This document shows, piece by piece, positions 13,801-26,129 of a stretch of 64,000 nt of DNA. Position 1 is the first letter of the stretch, and each line of letters begins with the position of its first letter. The DNA lies in NCBI GenBank assembly GCA_026874595.1, contig CM049321.1, forward strand, positions 12,486,979-12,550,978. The letters are read 5' to 3'. The translations under genes and the position numbers were made by a program. This DNA is from Sipunculus nudus (Eukaryota > Annelida > Sipuncula > Golfingiida > Sipunculidae). The notes under the pieces are model-generated. The model was not told where the DNA came from, made no database searches, and saw only the letters and a list, made by a program, of their open reading frames with translations.

Positions 13801-14740
13801 CATTTACTGTGCAACTTTCTGTTTTATCCATCAATGTCAGTAATACAGGAGTAACGTTTTTGCAATTGGTGCTTGTACTCTGGTCCAAAATATTTTGATA
13901 CTTCCGTTGTACATGTACATGCCACACATTTACTTGAAAGGTAATCAAGTACTTCACAAATAATGGTTAAACAGTTATCATTTTATCAGGAAGCGTTATA
14001 TCTGATGTATATCCCATTGCACAATTGCGCAATTGTAGGCCTTGTTTTGCGATTTATTGCCCAGCTTTCCACTCACTAGGTTTCTGAATTTTCAGTTATT
14101 TTGAATGACATATTTTTTCAGAATTATGGTTTTACCTGGTCTTTCGAAAACGCAATATTTGGATTTATATTTTCTCAGTACAGATGTTATCCTTTCACAT
14201 ACTTAGAATGCTGAAAAGCACTATTACATGACTTTCTTTACTCCTTAGCTCTCTATACAACGTTAGCTCTGCGTAAAGAAACATGATACCAATAGCATAA
14301 AAGTAAACGCGGATATGAAAATATCTTCTCCAGTCAGCATTTCACCCAGCGATGTATTTAATGATAAGATACATTGAGTACATGTTTCTACGGGCAATTC
14401 ATTTTATCTCGGTCACCAACATACTGTAGTTAGTGGTGTATTTAAATAATTAAGCGCATGTGCCATATAAGCTTAGCAAATTGTCCGTGGATAAAATCTT
14501 GATATTGCGAGAAGTATTATCAGGAAGTATTAAGCAAAAATGTTAAATCGTTAAAATTTTTCTTGGAGCTTCGTCAAATCGATTTGGATGCCGTACAGAA
14601 TAATAAGAGAAATAATGACTACACTGTGTAGAGGTTACGCTATGGTAACATCGCGAAAATTCAACCCCGCGAATATAGAGCCACTATAATATTGTATAAT
14701 TGGTGTTCAATTTATATGTGTTAAAATATGGTAATCCTGT

Positions 14741-15746
14741 TCATCTGAGCTTGATGTCACACAACTCTACTCCGCTTTGAGTGCGAATATAAACATATGA
14801 ACAGTTGTCATCACTGTCCTCCGGACATGCGCACTGAAATGTTCCGATATTAGGTACCAGCTCGGCTATGAATCACTGTTTATATACATGTCCTGGGGAT
14901 CCCGGGCTGTTCGGGGCATTCATTCTAACAGTCACGCGGGTTTCCAATTCTGCTTTGTTCAGTGGTGGTTGATGAGTCAGGATAACCCTCACGGTGTAAT
15001 CTGTGTGCACCAACCAGGGAATTTCGACTTTGACGAGGAACAGATGCCGTTCCATTGCATAGGGTAGCTCTACAAATATTATTTCATACTTTTCATGAAG
15101 TACCACTTACCCGGTCTAGTCTCTGAAGGTATACGGGTTGTAGAGCTAACTCGTTTAAGAAACAACAACTATTTTATGATTTACACTGCATTTGGTATTT
15201 TAAAAGTTTTTACAAAGATCAGTGCACAATGATAATTTCGTATTGCATCTTCAGTTGATTCAATTCATAGTATATTTTCAAATGCACATTTCCGAGAGAT
15301 GATTTGAATTTTTCTTTTTAAAATATGGGTTTGAATATTTCAGGACAATCTGATAGGAGCAGTTAATAACTTTTAAATTATATATTTCTATATATCAAAT
15401 AATAACAGTATACATATCCCAATACGAGAAATAAAAAACCCCTCCCTCTATGAAATGATCGAGAGCCCATAATTTTCGTCTTGAAGTGTACAGTATTCGT
15501 TTCCCGGTGTTTCTAAACCCAAATAGACATCCTGAAGAGTAGCCTTATTAACAAACGTGTAATCAATATTTGAATTTCGGAGCGTTTAACCACCAGTTTA
15601 TGGTCTGCTACTTTATTTTCATACATCATAATTACATAATGTTGACATCAATAGAATTGGAAGAAGATAAGCTACATCACAGCATATATTTTTGCTAAGA
15701 AAAGTTATGTGTATTAAATCTTTTTTATCTGTTGTTTCACCTCCAG

Positions 15747-15804
<58 letters not shown>

Positions 15805-17194
15805 ATATATATATATATATATATGAAATAAGTGGTATAGCCGTGTTAGTCTGTAGCTGAAGCGAAAGTTAAGATAAACGGTGACGCCGTTTAGATAGAC
15901 TAACCAGTTAAATTAGACACGAGCTTTCGAAGTACAAAGACTTCTTCGTCAGGTGGTAATAACATAAATCGTCAGATAATTTATGTCACATTTTTGCTTG
16001 CAGACTTTAGTTTTTTTCATTAATTTTGCAAGAATCGCATGTGTATTTAAATACGCATTTTACTTAATCCCTGGGATCGTTATTGATTATCGGTTTTCCA
16101 ATACTTCCCTGGTTTATCTCATTGACGAGAAAATTCCTTTTTTAGTTCGAAACACTCACCAGACGGTATTTGAACGCATGACTCCAAGGAATCATCTATA
16201 GTCAGGTCCCATGGGAAATCAGAGAGTAAGGCAATACTGGACACCACATTGGGCGGCATATCAGGGCCGATATATGCTGGATAATTGAGACAAATATACT
16301 TGATAAAAAATGTATAAACAATGTCAGCTGTAGAAAAAAAAGTGATATAGTGCACAATAAAGATAATAAATTTTCTATTTTAGTAATTTTATTAAATGTA
16401 TTGCTTCTTGGTTTACCTAATCTGACTACTAGAAATAAAAACTTAATGAGGTAATACATTCTTTCAATACCTTCAACTTCAGTAAGACCCAACTGGTTAT
16501 CCACAGAGCTAACGACCTGAACGATCACGAACCGGCCAGTTTCCAGTGGGTTGCAGGGGGCGATATGGGTAGTTCCAGTGGAGCTGTAGGTCGTGGAGTA
16601 AAACTGTTTACAGACACGAACACGTGACATGACCTGCACGCCATCCTGCGCCACATGGTCGTCGCTGACACCAGCGAAAATATCTGGGACATCCCCAGGG
16701 ACAGAACCTGTGCAAGATAAATAATTGCGATTTTTGTTAAAATTACTTTAAACAAATTTGTATGCATATGTAACCGGAAACATTTCCCATTTTTGAAAAT
16801 ATGAACAAGTATGCATAATACATATCAATATACATATAAACCTTCTTTCTTCTTTATATATGTATGTTTCTGCGTTTGTGTGTGTGTGTGGATAGCGGAT
16901 TTAGTGGACGATAGAGCGTATAAAATATAGACATTCTATAGACAAGCTTAACACATGAAATGGACAATTAGTTATGATAACTTATACAAGATACTCTCCT
17001 TGGCTCGTATGTTGGCGTACGGCAGTTGGTATGGAAGTTATGTATTGCTTACATTCCATGTACCGTGACACATTCCATGGGTGAAGCCTTAGAGTGTGTA
17101 TATTTAAACACACAAAACATAAAAAAGAAAGAATATAGAAAGAGAAGGCCTAAGCGTTGTTTGGCACAAGAGTATTGATATCAAGGCATATTTC

Positions 17195-17244
<50 letters not shown>

Positions 17245-17920
17245 ATGACCATGGCCCTAGAAGGAGAGTTTACCAACTCGCTGACGTTTGGTCACCACAA
17301 TCACGGCGATGTTAAAGGTAGTCCCCAGGTCAACACAGATCCAATTTTTTCGGTTGGTTTTCGCGAAACATCCCGACAAGTGGGTTATTCTTTAGGAGGA
17401 ATGTAATCATTTGAACAGAAATACTATCTCATTTATAATTCTGAATCAGCTCGATAACCTAATATTGAGCGATATTACAGAGAATGATCGAGCCACCAAA
17501 AGCACAAAACAAAGACTTGATGTCGATGAACGGTTGATGTTATCAATATAAGACGACGGAGAAGTCTTGTTTAGCCTAACATACATGGTGGGAACTGTCC
17601 ATCTACACAAATTCATTTTCTGCAACATGTTCTGCAAAAATAAATAAAATCCACAAGCATGCAACATAATCTCATGGATTTCATCGCTGTTCTGCCTGTT
17701 TAGCAAGTTAAATCAAGGGTACATCAAAACTTTCCTCCCTAGATAAAAAATTGTTTGAGGATGATTAAATTTCCTTTGTTTGTCTGAAAAAAATGCGTAT
17801 GATGAATTGAGATGCTTAAAGAACGATCTGCTTACCTGACACCGTTTGTGCAGAGAGATGGAGGTCTGTTTGAATCATATATGGAGCTTGTGGTGCCCTG
17901 TTTGTTGAAGGCCACGTTTG
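14741..17920 (-). CDS. Copy B exons 5-9: tandem FTP (F-type-lectin-like) domains
   Basis: Exons 5-7 (17836-17920, 17274-17389, 16471-16707) form FTP1. It starts NVAFNKQGTTSS, a typical FTP/galactose-binding-fold opening, continues with NWICVDLG, and ends TGRFVIVQV...GLTEVE. Exons 8-9 (16160-16276, 14741-15069) form FTP2, ending CSYVYIRTQSGVELC. In both domains the Arg of the usual RxD sugar-binding motif is not evident (FTP1 has C-V-D), so fucose binding cannot be assumed. The nonsense codon at 14875-14873 removes the final strands of FTP2. Confidence 0.65.
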
Positions 17921-19591
17921 CTGTTGTTGATGCTCACCTGCCGTTAATTAATAACTGTCAGATAGGTCAGAATGATATTTCTTTCTGAATTTTCAGTGCA
18001 TCCTCAGTTTAAACAAGTTCGATATGTATATATAACCCAGCACATCCTGTGTCGAATCCAACATTTCTGAGTTAAGTCCTCCCTCTAATCATCTGTACAA
18101 AATTAAAACGCCCGCCTGTGTATTTCATTTGCACTGCCTACCTCAAAATTAAATCAACCCATATCAAACCATTCCGATACAATTCACTGAAAATCGTTTA
18201 AAACAATAAATTATATCGTTTGTTAATATAATTTCAACACATGCCTTTTGTCCATCCATCTACCCACAAATGTTGTATAAAGATCCATTAGAGTTTTTGT
18301 TTTGTTTTTACTATCGAATAACTATATACGGTGTCTACATTTTTGTGCAGCCCAAGACTGACTAATTGTGATTTTCAGAGTGGTTAAACTGTGACGTAAT
18401 TTCAGGGATGTCGTGATTTCACCAAACGTCATACTCCCTTGATTTAACAAAATTAACCACAACATATCATTATTAGGTGATTGCTATTGCAACCAACTAT
18501 TGCCAACGTACCTATGAAGCCTATTCAAAGTCAGGTTGTCGTTTGTAATGTAAATAGTCAATCACCGGATACAGTTTGCGCTACCCCACAAAAAAGAACA
18601 CCGAAGTTGTGAATAGGGCCTGCAACTAAACAGCCGAAAACTGTGGTGTTAATGATAGTGTCGATCTGACATTTGTGTGCGGAGACTTTAAACAAGACAT
18701 TTTACTAACCACGGTCACAACCCGAGAAATGCCTAGGCAGACGGAAAGATCGAGAATGAGTTCATCATCAACAAATCAACAATAACACAGGTTTGTAGTC
18801 TGTACTGGTACTCGTGTCCACATATTTTACGGTACATTTTTTTAATACCAAGGAGACAGTATAACAAGTTCTGGCCCAAAGGCAGCCAGGAGCTTACCAT
18901 AAACTTAATTCGTATGAGACAAATAATCCAAAAACATATTCATCACAGAGGTAGAAGCGAACAATTTCGGCTGATGACTTCAGTCAATACAAAGTCACAC
19001 GCGACCGACTTTTGTCTTGTCTCCTGGACATCATTGTTGATCTCGAAATCACCGACATCAAAAACATGAAGCGTTTGTAGAAGCGTTTTTTTGGGGGGTT
19101 CATAAGCATCATTACGTCAAAGGTGATGCGTATATGGACAGTGGTGGTGAGGTCAATTCGGATGGATCGGAATCAAGATCCGTATTTTAATTTTACAGAC
19201 CTGTCACACAATTATGGTTTATTTCCTCTTTTAGCCTATTGCCTCTATTACCAGAAAAATAAGATATTACTCGGACGCTATTTGTACACACTGTTGGTAG
19301 TCATACTCTCACAAAAAATATATTATTAACTATTCTTTGCAGGTATAACTGGTATCATGAAACAATTGGGCCACCTTTCATCTGCGGTGTTGTCTACCTT
19401 GAAATATTGCGACCAAGACAAAGTTATTGGATGTCGATTATCTGAATGTGATGCACCTCTATTTATTCAGTTAAAAATTAAATTTACTTTTGTTCATTGT
19501 TTGTCTTCACGATTTCTGTTAATGATATATTCTCGTATATAATTCTGAAATATCAAAATATTATTACACTATTAAAATAGGAATATATATA

Positions 19592-19645
<54 letters not shown>

Positions 19646-21975
19646 AGAAATATATCGTATCAAAATAAAACTACTTACTCAACAGTAGTTCCACAGTATA
19701 GGAATGACGTACCCTACAGCTGTCCGACCCATTTTGCACCGGGCAATCAAACAACCATCTCTGATTGGTGTCTTCATTCAGTATCCAGCCCTTTTCAAGA
19801 ATATCATTCGTTAAACGAGTAACAGTTAAACAGTAACTCACAATACAATAATATTATTATTATAGATATTATAAATATTAAAACATATCATACGTGTTTC
19901 CGGTTCCAAGAAAAATTTTATTAATACCATATATGTTATTTAAATATTAGTTTGATTATTATTTTTATTTTATTATATTTTATATTTTTTATATAGCACG
20001 TTATCCAAAGAATAGCTCTAAGATGTTTACACCATGACAGTAGCAAAAAATACATAAAAGTCCTTCCGATGCACACTTTAAATCAACACATTATAAAAAT
20101 ATACAAAAATACAAAAATAAAATGTTACATGTAATGAAAGAGTCATATTACAAATTAAATGCTTATTTGAAAAGATGTGATTTCATTCTTTTTTTTTAAA
20201 TCTTTACTAGATAATGGATATTTAATGTCTTTAAGTAAAAAAAAATGTTCGACAGTAGTGCTTCAGATCTAATGAAACACTTTTTCCCGTGATAGTTCTT
20301 ACTGATGACACAGTCAATAGGCGGCGATGTTGTGAACTTTGCGTTCTAAGAGGTTAATACTTCTGAAGTTAATCGCTAAGATACACTGGCATTAACCATG
20401 TTCGGTCTGTATGTATACATTCACTTCTCCTGTCCTACACTGGAAGGCAGCTAAATTCATTTAATACTGAAGGTAATGTGCTCACCCACACGTGTACGGA
20501 AATAGGGCGAGGAGCACAGTTTTTTAATCGCTGTAGACGACTTATGAATAATTGTGGTATTCCATGCAGTTATGTATTTTTTAATCCAATCGTGAAGTTA
20601 CAAATAGGGCCAATTATTCTTAAGGAATATCTAACATATTAGGTTCACTGCAGAGCCGTTAGGTTGGACCCTGTTAAAATCAAGTCAGTTACCGGTTGTA
20701 GGAGCACATATCCTGTTCGGAAATTCAATTAATAATAAAACCTCACCCGTTGGGGTATCCAGTCTCCAGTGCTCAAAGAGAAAGTGACTGACGTTGGCGA
20801 AATCAAGGGTGTCGTGAGTTCCATTTTCATGGCTACCGTCCTGTTGTTGAACAAAATCGATTTGATATATGACTAATACAAATAAACAATTTTGTTATCA
20901 TTATGAATTTCCTAATTTGCATTTACATGATAAATGATACCGTGCAAGGCAAAAAAAGGTATAGTTCTCAGGCACGTTTTTCTGAAATCTTTTTGTTTGT
21001 CTCGATAAAATGTCATATGTTTAGGGAAAAACATGTATAAAAAACATATTTTCCCTAAACAAGTAAAAGCACTACATAACAAAGGAAAACGTATCAAAAT
21101 TGTATTATTTTATCTTCTTGAAAGATGAAAATAAAAATTAAAATGTTTGATGTGGGGGGTTGAAGTTGATGCGGCCAATCCAAGAACCATACCTTTTTTT
21201 GCCTAATGAACTCCGTACGGTCAAATATTATTTCTTTTTACTTAAATTGATTGCAATTTTGTTCAATTGCTTATATGGTCTTTATCATTGACTAGCTTTG
21301 ATCAATGGCCCTGGTCTAGATTTCAGACGACATTACGAAAAAAAATAACCCTACAGCCTATTATTTCGAATTTAAGTTAAAAGTATCTGTATAACTAATA
21401 AACAAACTATATTTATAATTACTCACTCGTTAAAGTTCAATGGTCCACTGAGAGTGAATGTTTTCAGTATGCTGCTGCCGTTTTTTATTGTCCCCTCGAC
21501 ATCTTCACCAGCGTAAGCGTGTTGGTTACTTGCCGATTTTACGGCAATTAGGTATCGGTCTCCTTAGGAAACGTGTGGAATTAATTGTAAGTCAGTTGCA
21601 AAATTATCTTTTAACTACACATTCACTATGTCCTACTTATGTGTGTAATATTCATTTACACTTTCAAATGTTTCGTACTTTTATAGCTAATTACTACAAG
21701 ATCACGTTCTTCGAAGCCATCAAGCTGAATGTCTAAAAGGTCGCGTGAGAGGACTTTGAAGTCTATAGTAGATTTTTTATTAAGAAGGGATTCGTCTCCA
21801 CTACGTCTCATTGAATATTTGCCTGATTTTGCGGATGAAACAAAAACCGGTAATTTAAAATATTATCAGTCTAGGTTGAACACGAAAAATAAGGAAATGT
21901 AGATTTACCTCTCACTAAACTGCACATAATCACCATTAACTGCAGAACCCCGTAGTAACAGGCTTCGGGTACCAT
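14741..21975 (-). CDS. Copy B: secreted PLAT-like + 2x F-type-lectin-like protein, nonsense in last exon
   Basis: Nine coding exons on the minus strand: 21909-21975, 21427-21562, 20747-20840, 19679-19790, 17836-17920, 17274-17389, 16471-16707, 16160-16276 and 14741-15069. Every exon has the same length and phase as in copy C, with GT donors and AG acceptors. The product would be a secreted protein: a short hydrophobic N-terminus beginning MVPEACYYG, a PLAT/LH2-like domain, then two FTP domains. FTP hallmarks are ICVDLGTTF, GRFVIVQV, GLTEVE and SGVELC. In the last exon TGA at 14875-14873 replaces the TGC (Cys) of copy C. This would cut the protein from 430 to about 386 residues, inside FTP2. 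Being in the last exon, the stop might escape nonsense-mediated decay, so a truncated secreted product is possible. Domain names are by recognition only. It may be a very young pseudogene. Confidence 0.72.
15749..15824. repeat. (TA)n microsatellite
   Basis: About 76 bp of TA dinucleotides interrupted once by ACATGT, in the last intron of copy B, directly next to the Penelope-like fragment. Confidence 0.97.
15829..15960. mobile_element. Penelope-like element fragment
   Basis: The words GCCGTGTTAGTCTGTAGC and, 60 bp on, ACGAGCTTTCGAAG...CTTCTTCGTCAGG have the layout I recall from terminal repeats of Penelope-like retroelements. Only this terminal piece is present, in the last intron of copy B beside a TA tract. 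The assignment rests on recall of motif style. Confidence 0.5.
15916..15952 (-). ncRNA. Hammerhead-ribozyme-like core (candidate)
   Basis: On the minus strand the order is CUGACGA, a GAAGU/ACUUC hairpin, GAAA, then GUC eleven positions later. This matches the CUGANGA - stem II - GAAA - GUH order of hammerhead ribozymes known in Penelope-like terminal repeats. Stem III would be very short and imperfect and stem I is weak, so activity is uncertain. Confidence 0.38.
17197..17241. repeat. (TA)n tract shared with copy C
   Basis: The tract starts about 33 bp past the FTP1b donor of copy B. Copy C has a (TA)n at the equivalent place (30902-30938), both followed by CCATG-containing sequence, so the tract predates the B/C duplication. 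Confidence 0.9.
19583..19642. repeat. (TA)n microsatellite
   Basis: About 60 bp of TA dinucleotides with one TTA slip, about 37 bp past the exon 4 donor of copy B. Confidence 0.95.
19679..21562 (-). CDS. Copy B exons 2-4: PLAT/LH2-like domain
   Basis: Three exons (21427-21562, 20747-20840, 19679-19790) of 136, 94 and 112 nt join in frame. Visible PLAT-like features are a first strand YLIAVK, a loop HAYAGED like the AGTD segment of PLAT domains, then SILKTFTLSG, TSVTFSLSTGDW, and a closing GWILNED...QRWLFDCPV, which resembles the W-L...W-F-C end of PLAT. PLAT domains usually bind lipids or membrane partners. The exon 4 donor is a canonical GTAAGT. The acceptor of exon 4 (GAAAAG before GGC) is purine-rich and weak. 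Assignment to PLAT is my inference from pattern. Confidence 0.55.
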
Positions 21976-23255
21976 TGTTGGTTCTCCAGTGGTCTATGCT
22001 TTGCCGTTCAACTGTCGTGGCGACAGTGACACCACCCGCCAGTGACGCGTAGTTTGTATGTAGATAATAGTGGTCACGTGACAATATATTCACCGCGGTC
22101 CCTCGAATTGTATCGACCGACAGGACCAACTAGCAACACAGTGCCGGGAGTCGCCCCAGAAAGAGAATTCAAAACCGTTTGCATGAGCATAGATTACATT
22201 TAATAAGACAATTTGAGATCAGCAAAGTATGGAGACCATATAAAACCATTTCACTTACATTTCTATTTCCATAAATTAACAAAGTTCTCTTATGAAATAA
22301 GAAATTGATATTAGTATTTAGTGTATGTATATTTACCAAATGTAAACTCGATACAATTCTCACAGTATAACTATGTATATGACTCATTATTTCATCATTA
22401 TATTTCGTAACCATTTCTCAAATGATGTAAAACAAATTGCTATCTTATTGCCGACAGTGATCTTTCTATTGGGTTTCTCATGACATAAAATTCCGAAATC
22501 CAGTGGGATGTTAATAGTCCTAAGCTAAGATACTGCTGCATGAATAGATGAATTTATCGCGTACTTTGTAGTATCAATATAAGTATCCCGTTTTACAATG
22601 ACTCGCACTGTAACCACTAAATGCCCAGAGCTTCAGAACACTGCTGACGTTAACATATATTCAATTTCCTTTTCTTAAACGTATCCTGTAGTCTCCTGAT
22701 TACTTATGAAGTATCTTTTATCTTTAATAAGATAATACCGCATGGTTACGTTTCAGCTGTCCTATATAAAGACTACAATTACAACTTAGGATATTTCTGT
22801 ATTCTATTGAACCACTTTATGCAGTTTTGAGCAATTTTAGTATGTATAATTGCGCATGTTATTCAAAGACTCCAAAAATTATACACAGTTTATACACTTT
22901 TTTTTACCAAAAATTGTACAAAAATAAAATTTTTTAGATCTGTCAACCATTCATCCAAATCCTCTCCAGGATGTCACGTGATTACTCCCGCTAGTGGTTA
23001 ATTTCCTATACGACCATATGCTGCTATTGACGTCGGGAAGAATCACGTGACGCTTATGAAACGCTGTTTCTACAGAGACGTTCCACTAATTAATAAATGG
23101 AACGTTGCAAATAATCTATTGCTATGCATTTTACTAAATTGGCTAAGTCTCATAATCGCATTGCTAATTACTCTTTTTGCAACTTTTTGCCGAGTGTTTC
23201 ATCGACAGGGTCCCTTGTGGTCTCTAATTTGCCCGCTTGTTCCCTCTGTTCGGCT

Positions 23256-23258
<3 letters not shown>

Positions 23259-23300
<42 letters not shown>
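23259..23300. repeat. (TC)n microsatellite
   Basis: Twenty-one TC dinucleotides upstream of copy B. Open frames across it are low complexity. Confidence 0.97.
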
Positions 23301-23302
<2 letters not shown>

Positions 23303-24389
23303 AACGATAAACAGGCCAGTTTATACCCCCCCCCTCCCTTTGGAATTACTGGAAGCACAATGACAGGGCATACACAATGAGTTATAATAATTCCTTGACA
23401 CACAGATAATGAATTCACCAACAGGAAAACTACTGGGGTCGCGTTATCACTTTCTGTATATCGATGTTGTGCTAGAGATATTATGAGTATCGGTAATCTA
23501 TGCATTTATTCATCCAGTATCACATCTTGCTGAATCAACATACTTTACCACTCAGTTGTTTTACTTTATAAGTTATTATCACCACCTGAAATTCCCTTCA
23601 AGTGCAATGGTTGGTCGAGTTTGAGGAAAATTAAAGTACAACATCGGATATAAAAAATAAAACAAAACACCGTGTGTAATACCAAACAGTATATATTCAA
23701 TTTCTAGAATGAACAAAATACTGAAATTTATGTTATATTGAATGACTCATGTTAAATTTTCTTTCGGAGTTATGGTTTCACTAGAACATTTGAAAAGGCA
23801 ATGTTGAAAATTATATTTTCTCAGTGACAGACGTTTAAGTCTTTGAAAATGAAAAAAACTGTTTTACTGCTTAAGTGTATAGTATCCTTTGTCCTTTATC
23901 TAGTGTCATAACTGCCCATTCAGGCAAGAATATACCACAGTCGGATATGCATTATTTTGCCGTAAAATGCTTGTGTTGAAAATGGAAAAAAACATAGTAT
24001 GTCATTTATTATGCTTTTCGAAAGAGCTGAAGGACGAATCTGCAGTTCAAATGATATACTTCAGTTTTTTTTCAACTAAAAAGCACCCGAGCCTGATAAA
24101 GGCGCTTGACAATTATTATATAGTTCCTGTACATTGATCCTTTTCAGCCAAATTACCCACGCATACCTGATGCCTTAACACTCATGCATCCTTTTAAGTC
24201 AGAAAATGACGCCAGCTTGTAAACATTTAAGTACCATAGCTTTGAGAAAAAAAGAACACTACGACAATTACACCTGTTGTCACGCTATAGTTTCATAAAG
24301 TCATGAGAAAAATTTTAGACACTATTTTTTATGAATTTCTTTAATAAACCAATTACACATTGGTGCAATCGCAAGAAAGGATAGAATAA

Positions 24390-24390
<1 letters not shown>

Positions 24391-24446
<56 letters not shown>
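24391..24446. repeat. (TA)n microsatellite
   Basis: A pure run of about 28 TA dinucleotides in the intergenic stretch between copies C and B (22130-25640), where I see no gene. Confidence 0.97.
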
Positions 24447-24451
<5 letters not shown>

Positions 24452-24744
24452 ATGTACATACATATATGTTACACGTCAGATCTTAATCTATTCCAGTTTC
24501 AATTTGGATCTGGTTTAGCCGTAAATATGGCTATGTGGTATTAATAGGCTACAATAATGTCCAAGTGACCAAGCTCTGTGTGGGCTCTACCTAAGGGTAC
24601 ACAAGGTTACACGAAGCTCTGGTCACACTGCCATGCTGCTTTGGTCTGCAGATATGAAGTGACCTAACTGTCACATGATTATAGTGTCTGTACACAGTGA
24701 CCCCTGGTCATTACCCTGTGTGATGTGAACCATGATATAACAAA

Positions 24745-24815
24745 CATAGTTAGCTCAACAGGAAGCACGCCACACTTGAAACCCAAAGGTCCCTGGTTCA
24801 AACCCCAGCAATTAT
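24745..24815 (+). mobile_element. tRNA-like (SINE-head) fragment
   Basis: An A-box-like TTAGCTCAACAGGAAGC is followed about 44 bases later by a B-box-like GGTTCAAACCC inside a short T-arm (CTGG/CCAG). The anticodon arm does not fold well, so this is a tRNA-derived pseudogene or SINE head and not a functional tRNA. Confidence 0.55.
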
Positions 24816-25234
24816 ATACAACTTTTTTTCTATTTTTTGTTGTTGTAAACAATAAATATGTATGTTCTGTTACAAAGTAATTATGTGCATTTACAGAAAT
24901 TATAATGAAAATAAAAAAAACTGTGAACAAAGCCGGCGAGCAATCATTTTGTATAGTGACCTTATCGGAATCTCATGTACATTAATCATGTCGAAAGATT
25001 GATATTATATATACAATAACAGATTGTTTATGTTACCCGAAAATAACAGTTTGATGGTGTTAATATAACCACATGTGTCGGTTACTGACCAGAATGTTCA
25101 CTCGGTCGATGTATCCTTTCTGCCTCATTTTTTTTAAAGATTTTGTTTTGTTTTTTTTAAATAGGACAAATGATAATATATTTATTCTGTGCAGGTGACT
25201 GTACATAGGAACAGTTGCTAAACAATACATTAGA

Positions 25235-25285
25235 TAATCTTCAAAAGTTTACCCCGCTAATATGAAACCAACCACAATATTTAAC
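25235..25285. mobile_element. Relic of the CGCGAA MITE family (one end)
   Basis: The sequence CCCCGCTAATATGAAACCAA followed by CCACAATA matches the right terminal part of the MITE copies at 27934, 48903 and 58075. No left end is visible. Confidence 0.45.
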
Positions 25286-26129
25286 AGAACTCATTCAGAG
25301 AACGTGCACAGCAATTAGCTATGTAAACTTGATGCAAAAGACTCTCTAGTCCCTTTAAAACATCAAATTGTAGCAGCCGTGTTTGCCCCTTTTTTTTGGT
25401 ATTTGTACATGGTTTAAGTACCAAGTTTTTCTATGTCAAAGGATGACTACATTAACTTACTTTTACAGTCAGACAAATTTACAATAGAATGAACCCAACC
25501 AAACAGTATTATTGACGAGTTCCGCAGAGTAATCAGTTCCACAAATGAAACACGCAAATGAGTGTGTTTTGAAAGGGAACTTTTTTCCTGCAACATCAAC
25601 GAAAGCATCAACACATGGAAGGTGAAGCTTACAAAGAACGCTGAAAAGCACTATTGTATGATTATCTTTATTCCTTAGCGCTCTATACAATGTTTGTTCT
25701 GAGTACAAAAACCTTATACCCCTAGGATAATACTTAACTCGGATATCTATTTGTCTTTTCCGGTCAGCATTTTATCAACCAATGTATTTTATAATAATAT
25801 ACAATGCACCTACTAGCAATTCATTTTATCTGGGACAACAAGTCTTTATAGTTAGTGGTGCATTTGAATAAGTAAGCAAATGTGCCATAAAAAGCAATTT
25901 GTATTATCTGAAAGTATGAAGCGAAAGAATTCGATCGTTCAATATTTTCATGGTTCTTCATAAAATCGATTTTGTAGCCGTACTGAATAATTAAATACAT
26001 AATGGATACACTGTGTATATGTTACTCTATGGTAACATCTCGATAGTTCAACCCCGCGATTGGAGAGCTAACCATAACATTGTATATTTAGTGTTCAATT
26101 TATATGTGTTATAAAATGGTTATTCCAGT

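Noticed and set aside
16202-16654. 150-codon minus-strand frame as a gene by itself
   Set aside because: Only 16471-16707 is exon FTP1c; the rest reads through an intron past a conserved donor.
24745-24815. Functional tRNA gene
   Set aside because: A and B boxes are present, but the anticodon arm does not pair.
25469-25708. 79-codon minus-strand frame with four Cys downstream of copy C
   Set aside because: No matching frame or conserved splice sites at the equivalent place in copy B, so it is not supported as an exon.
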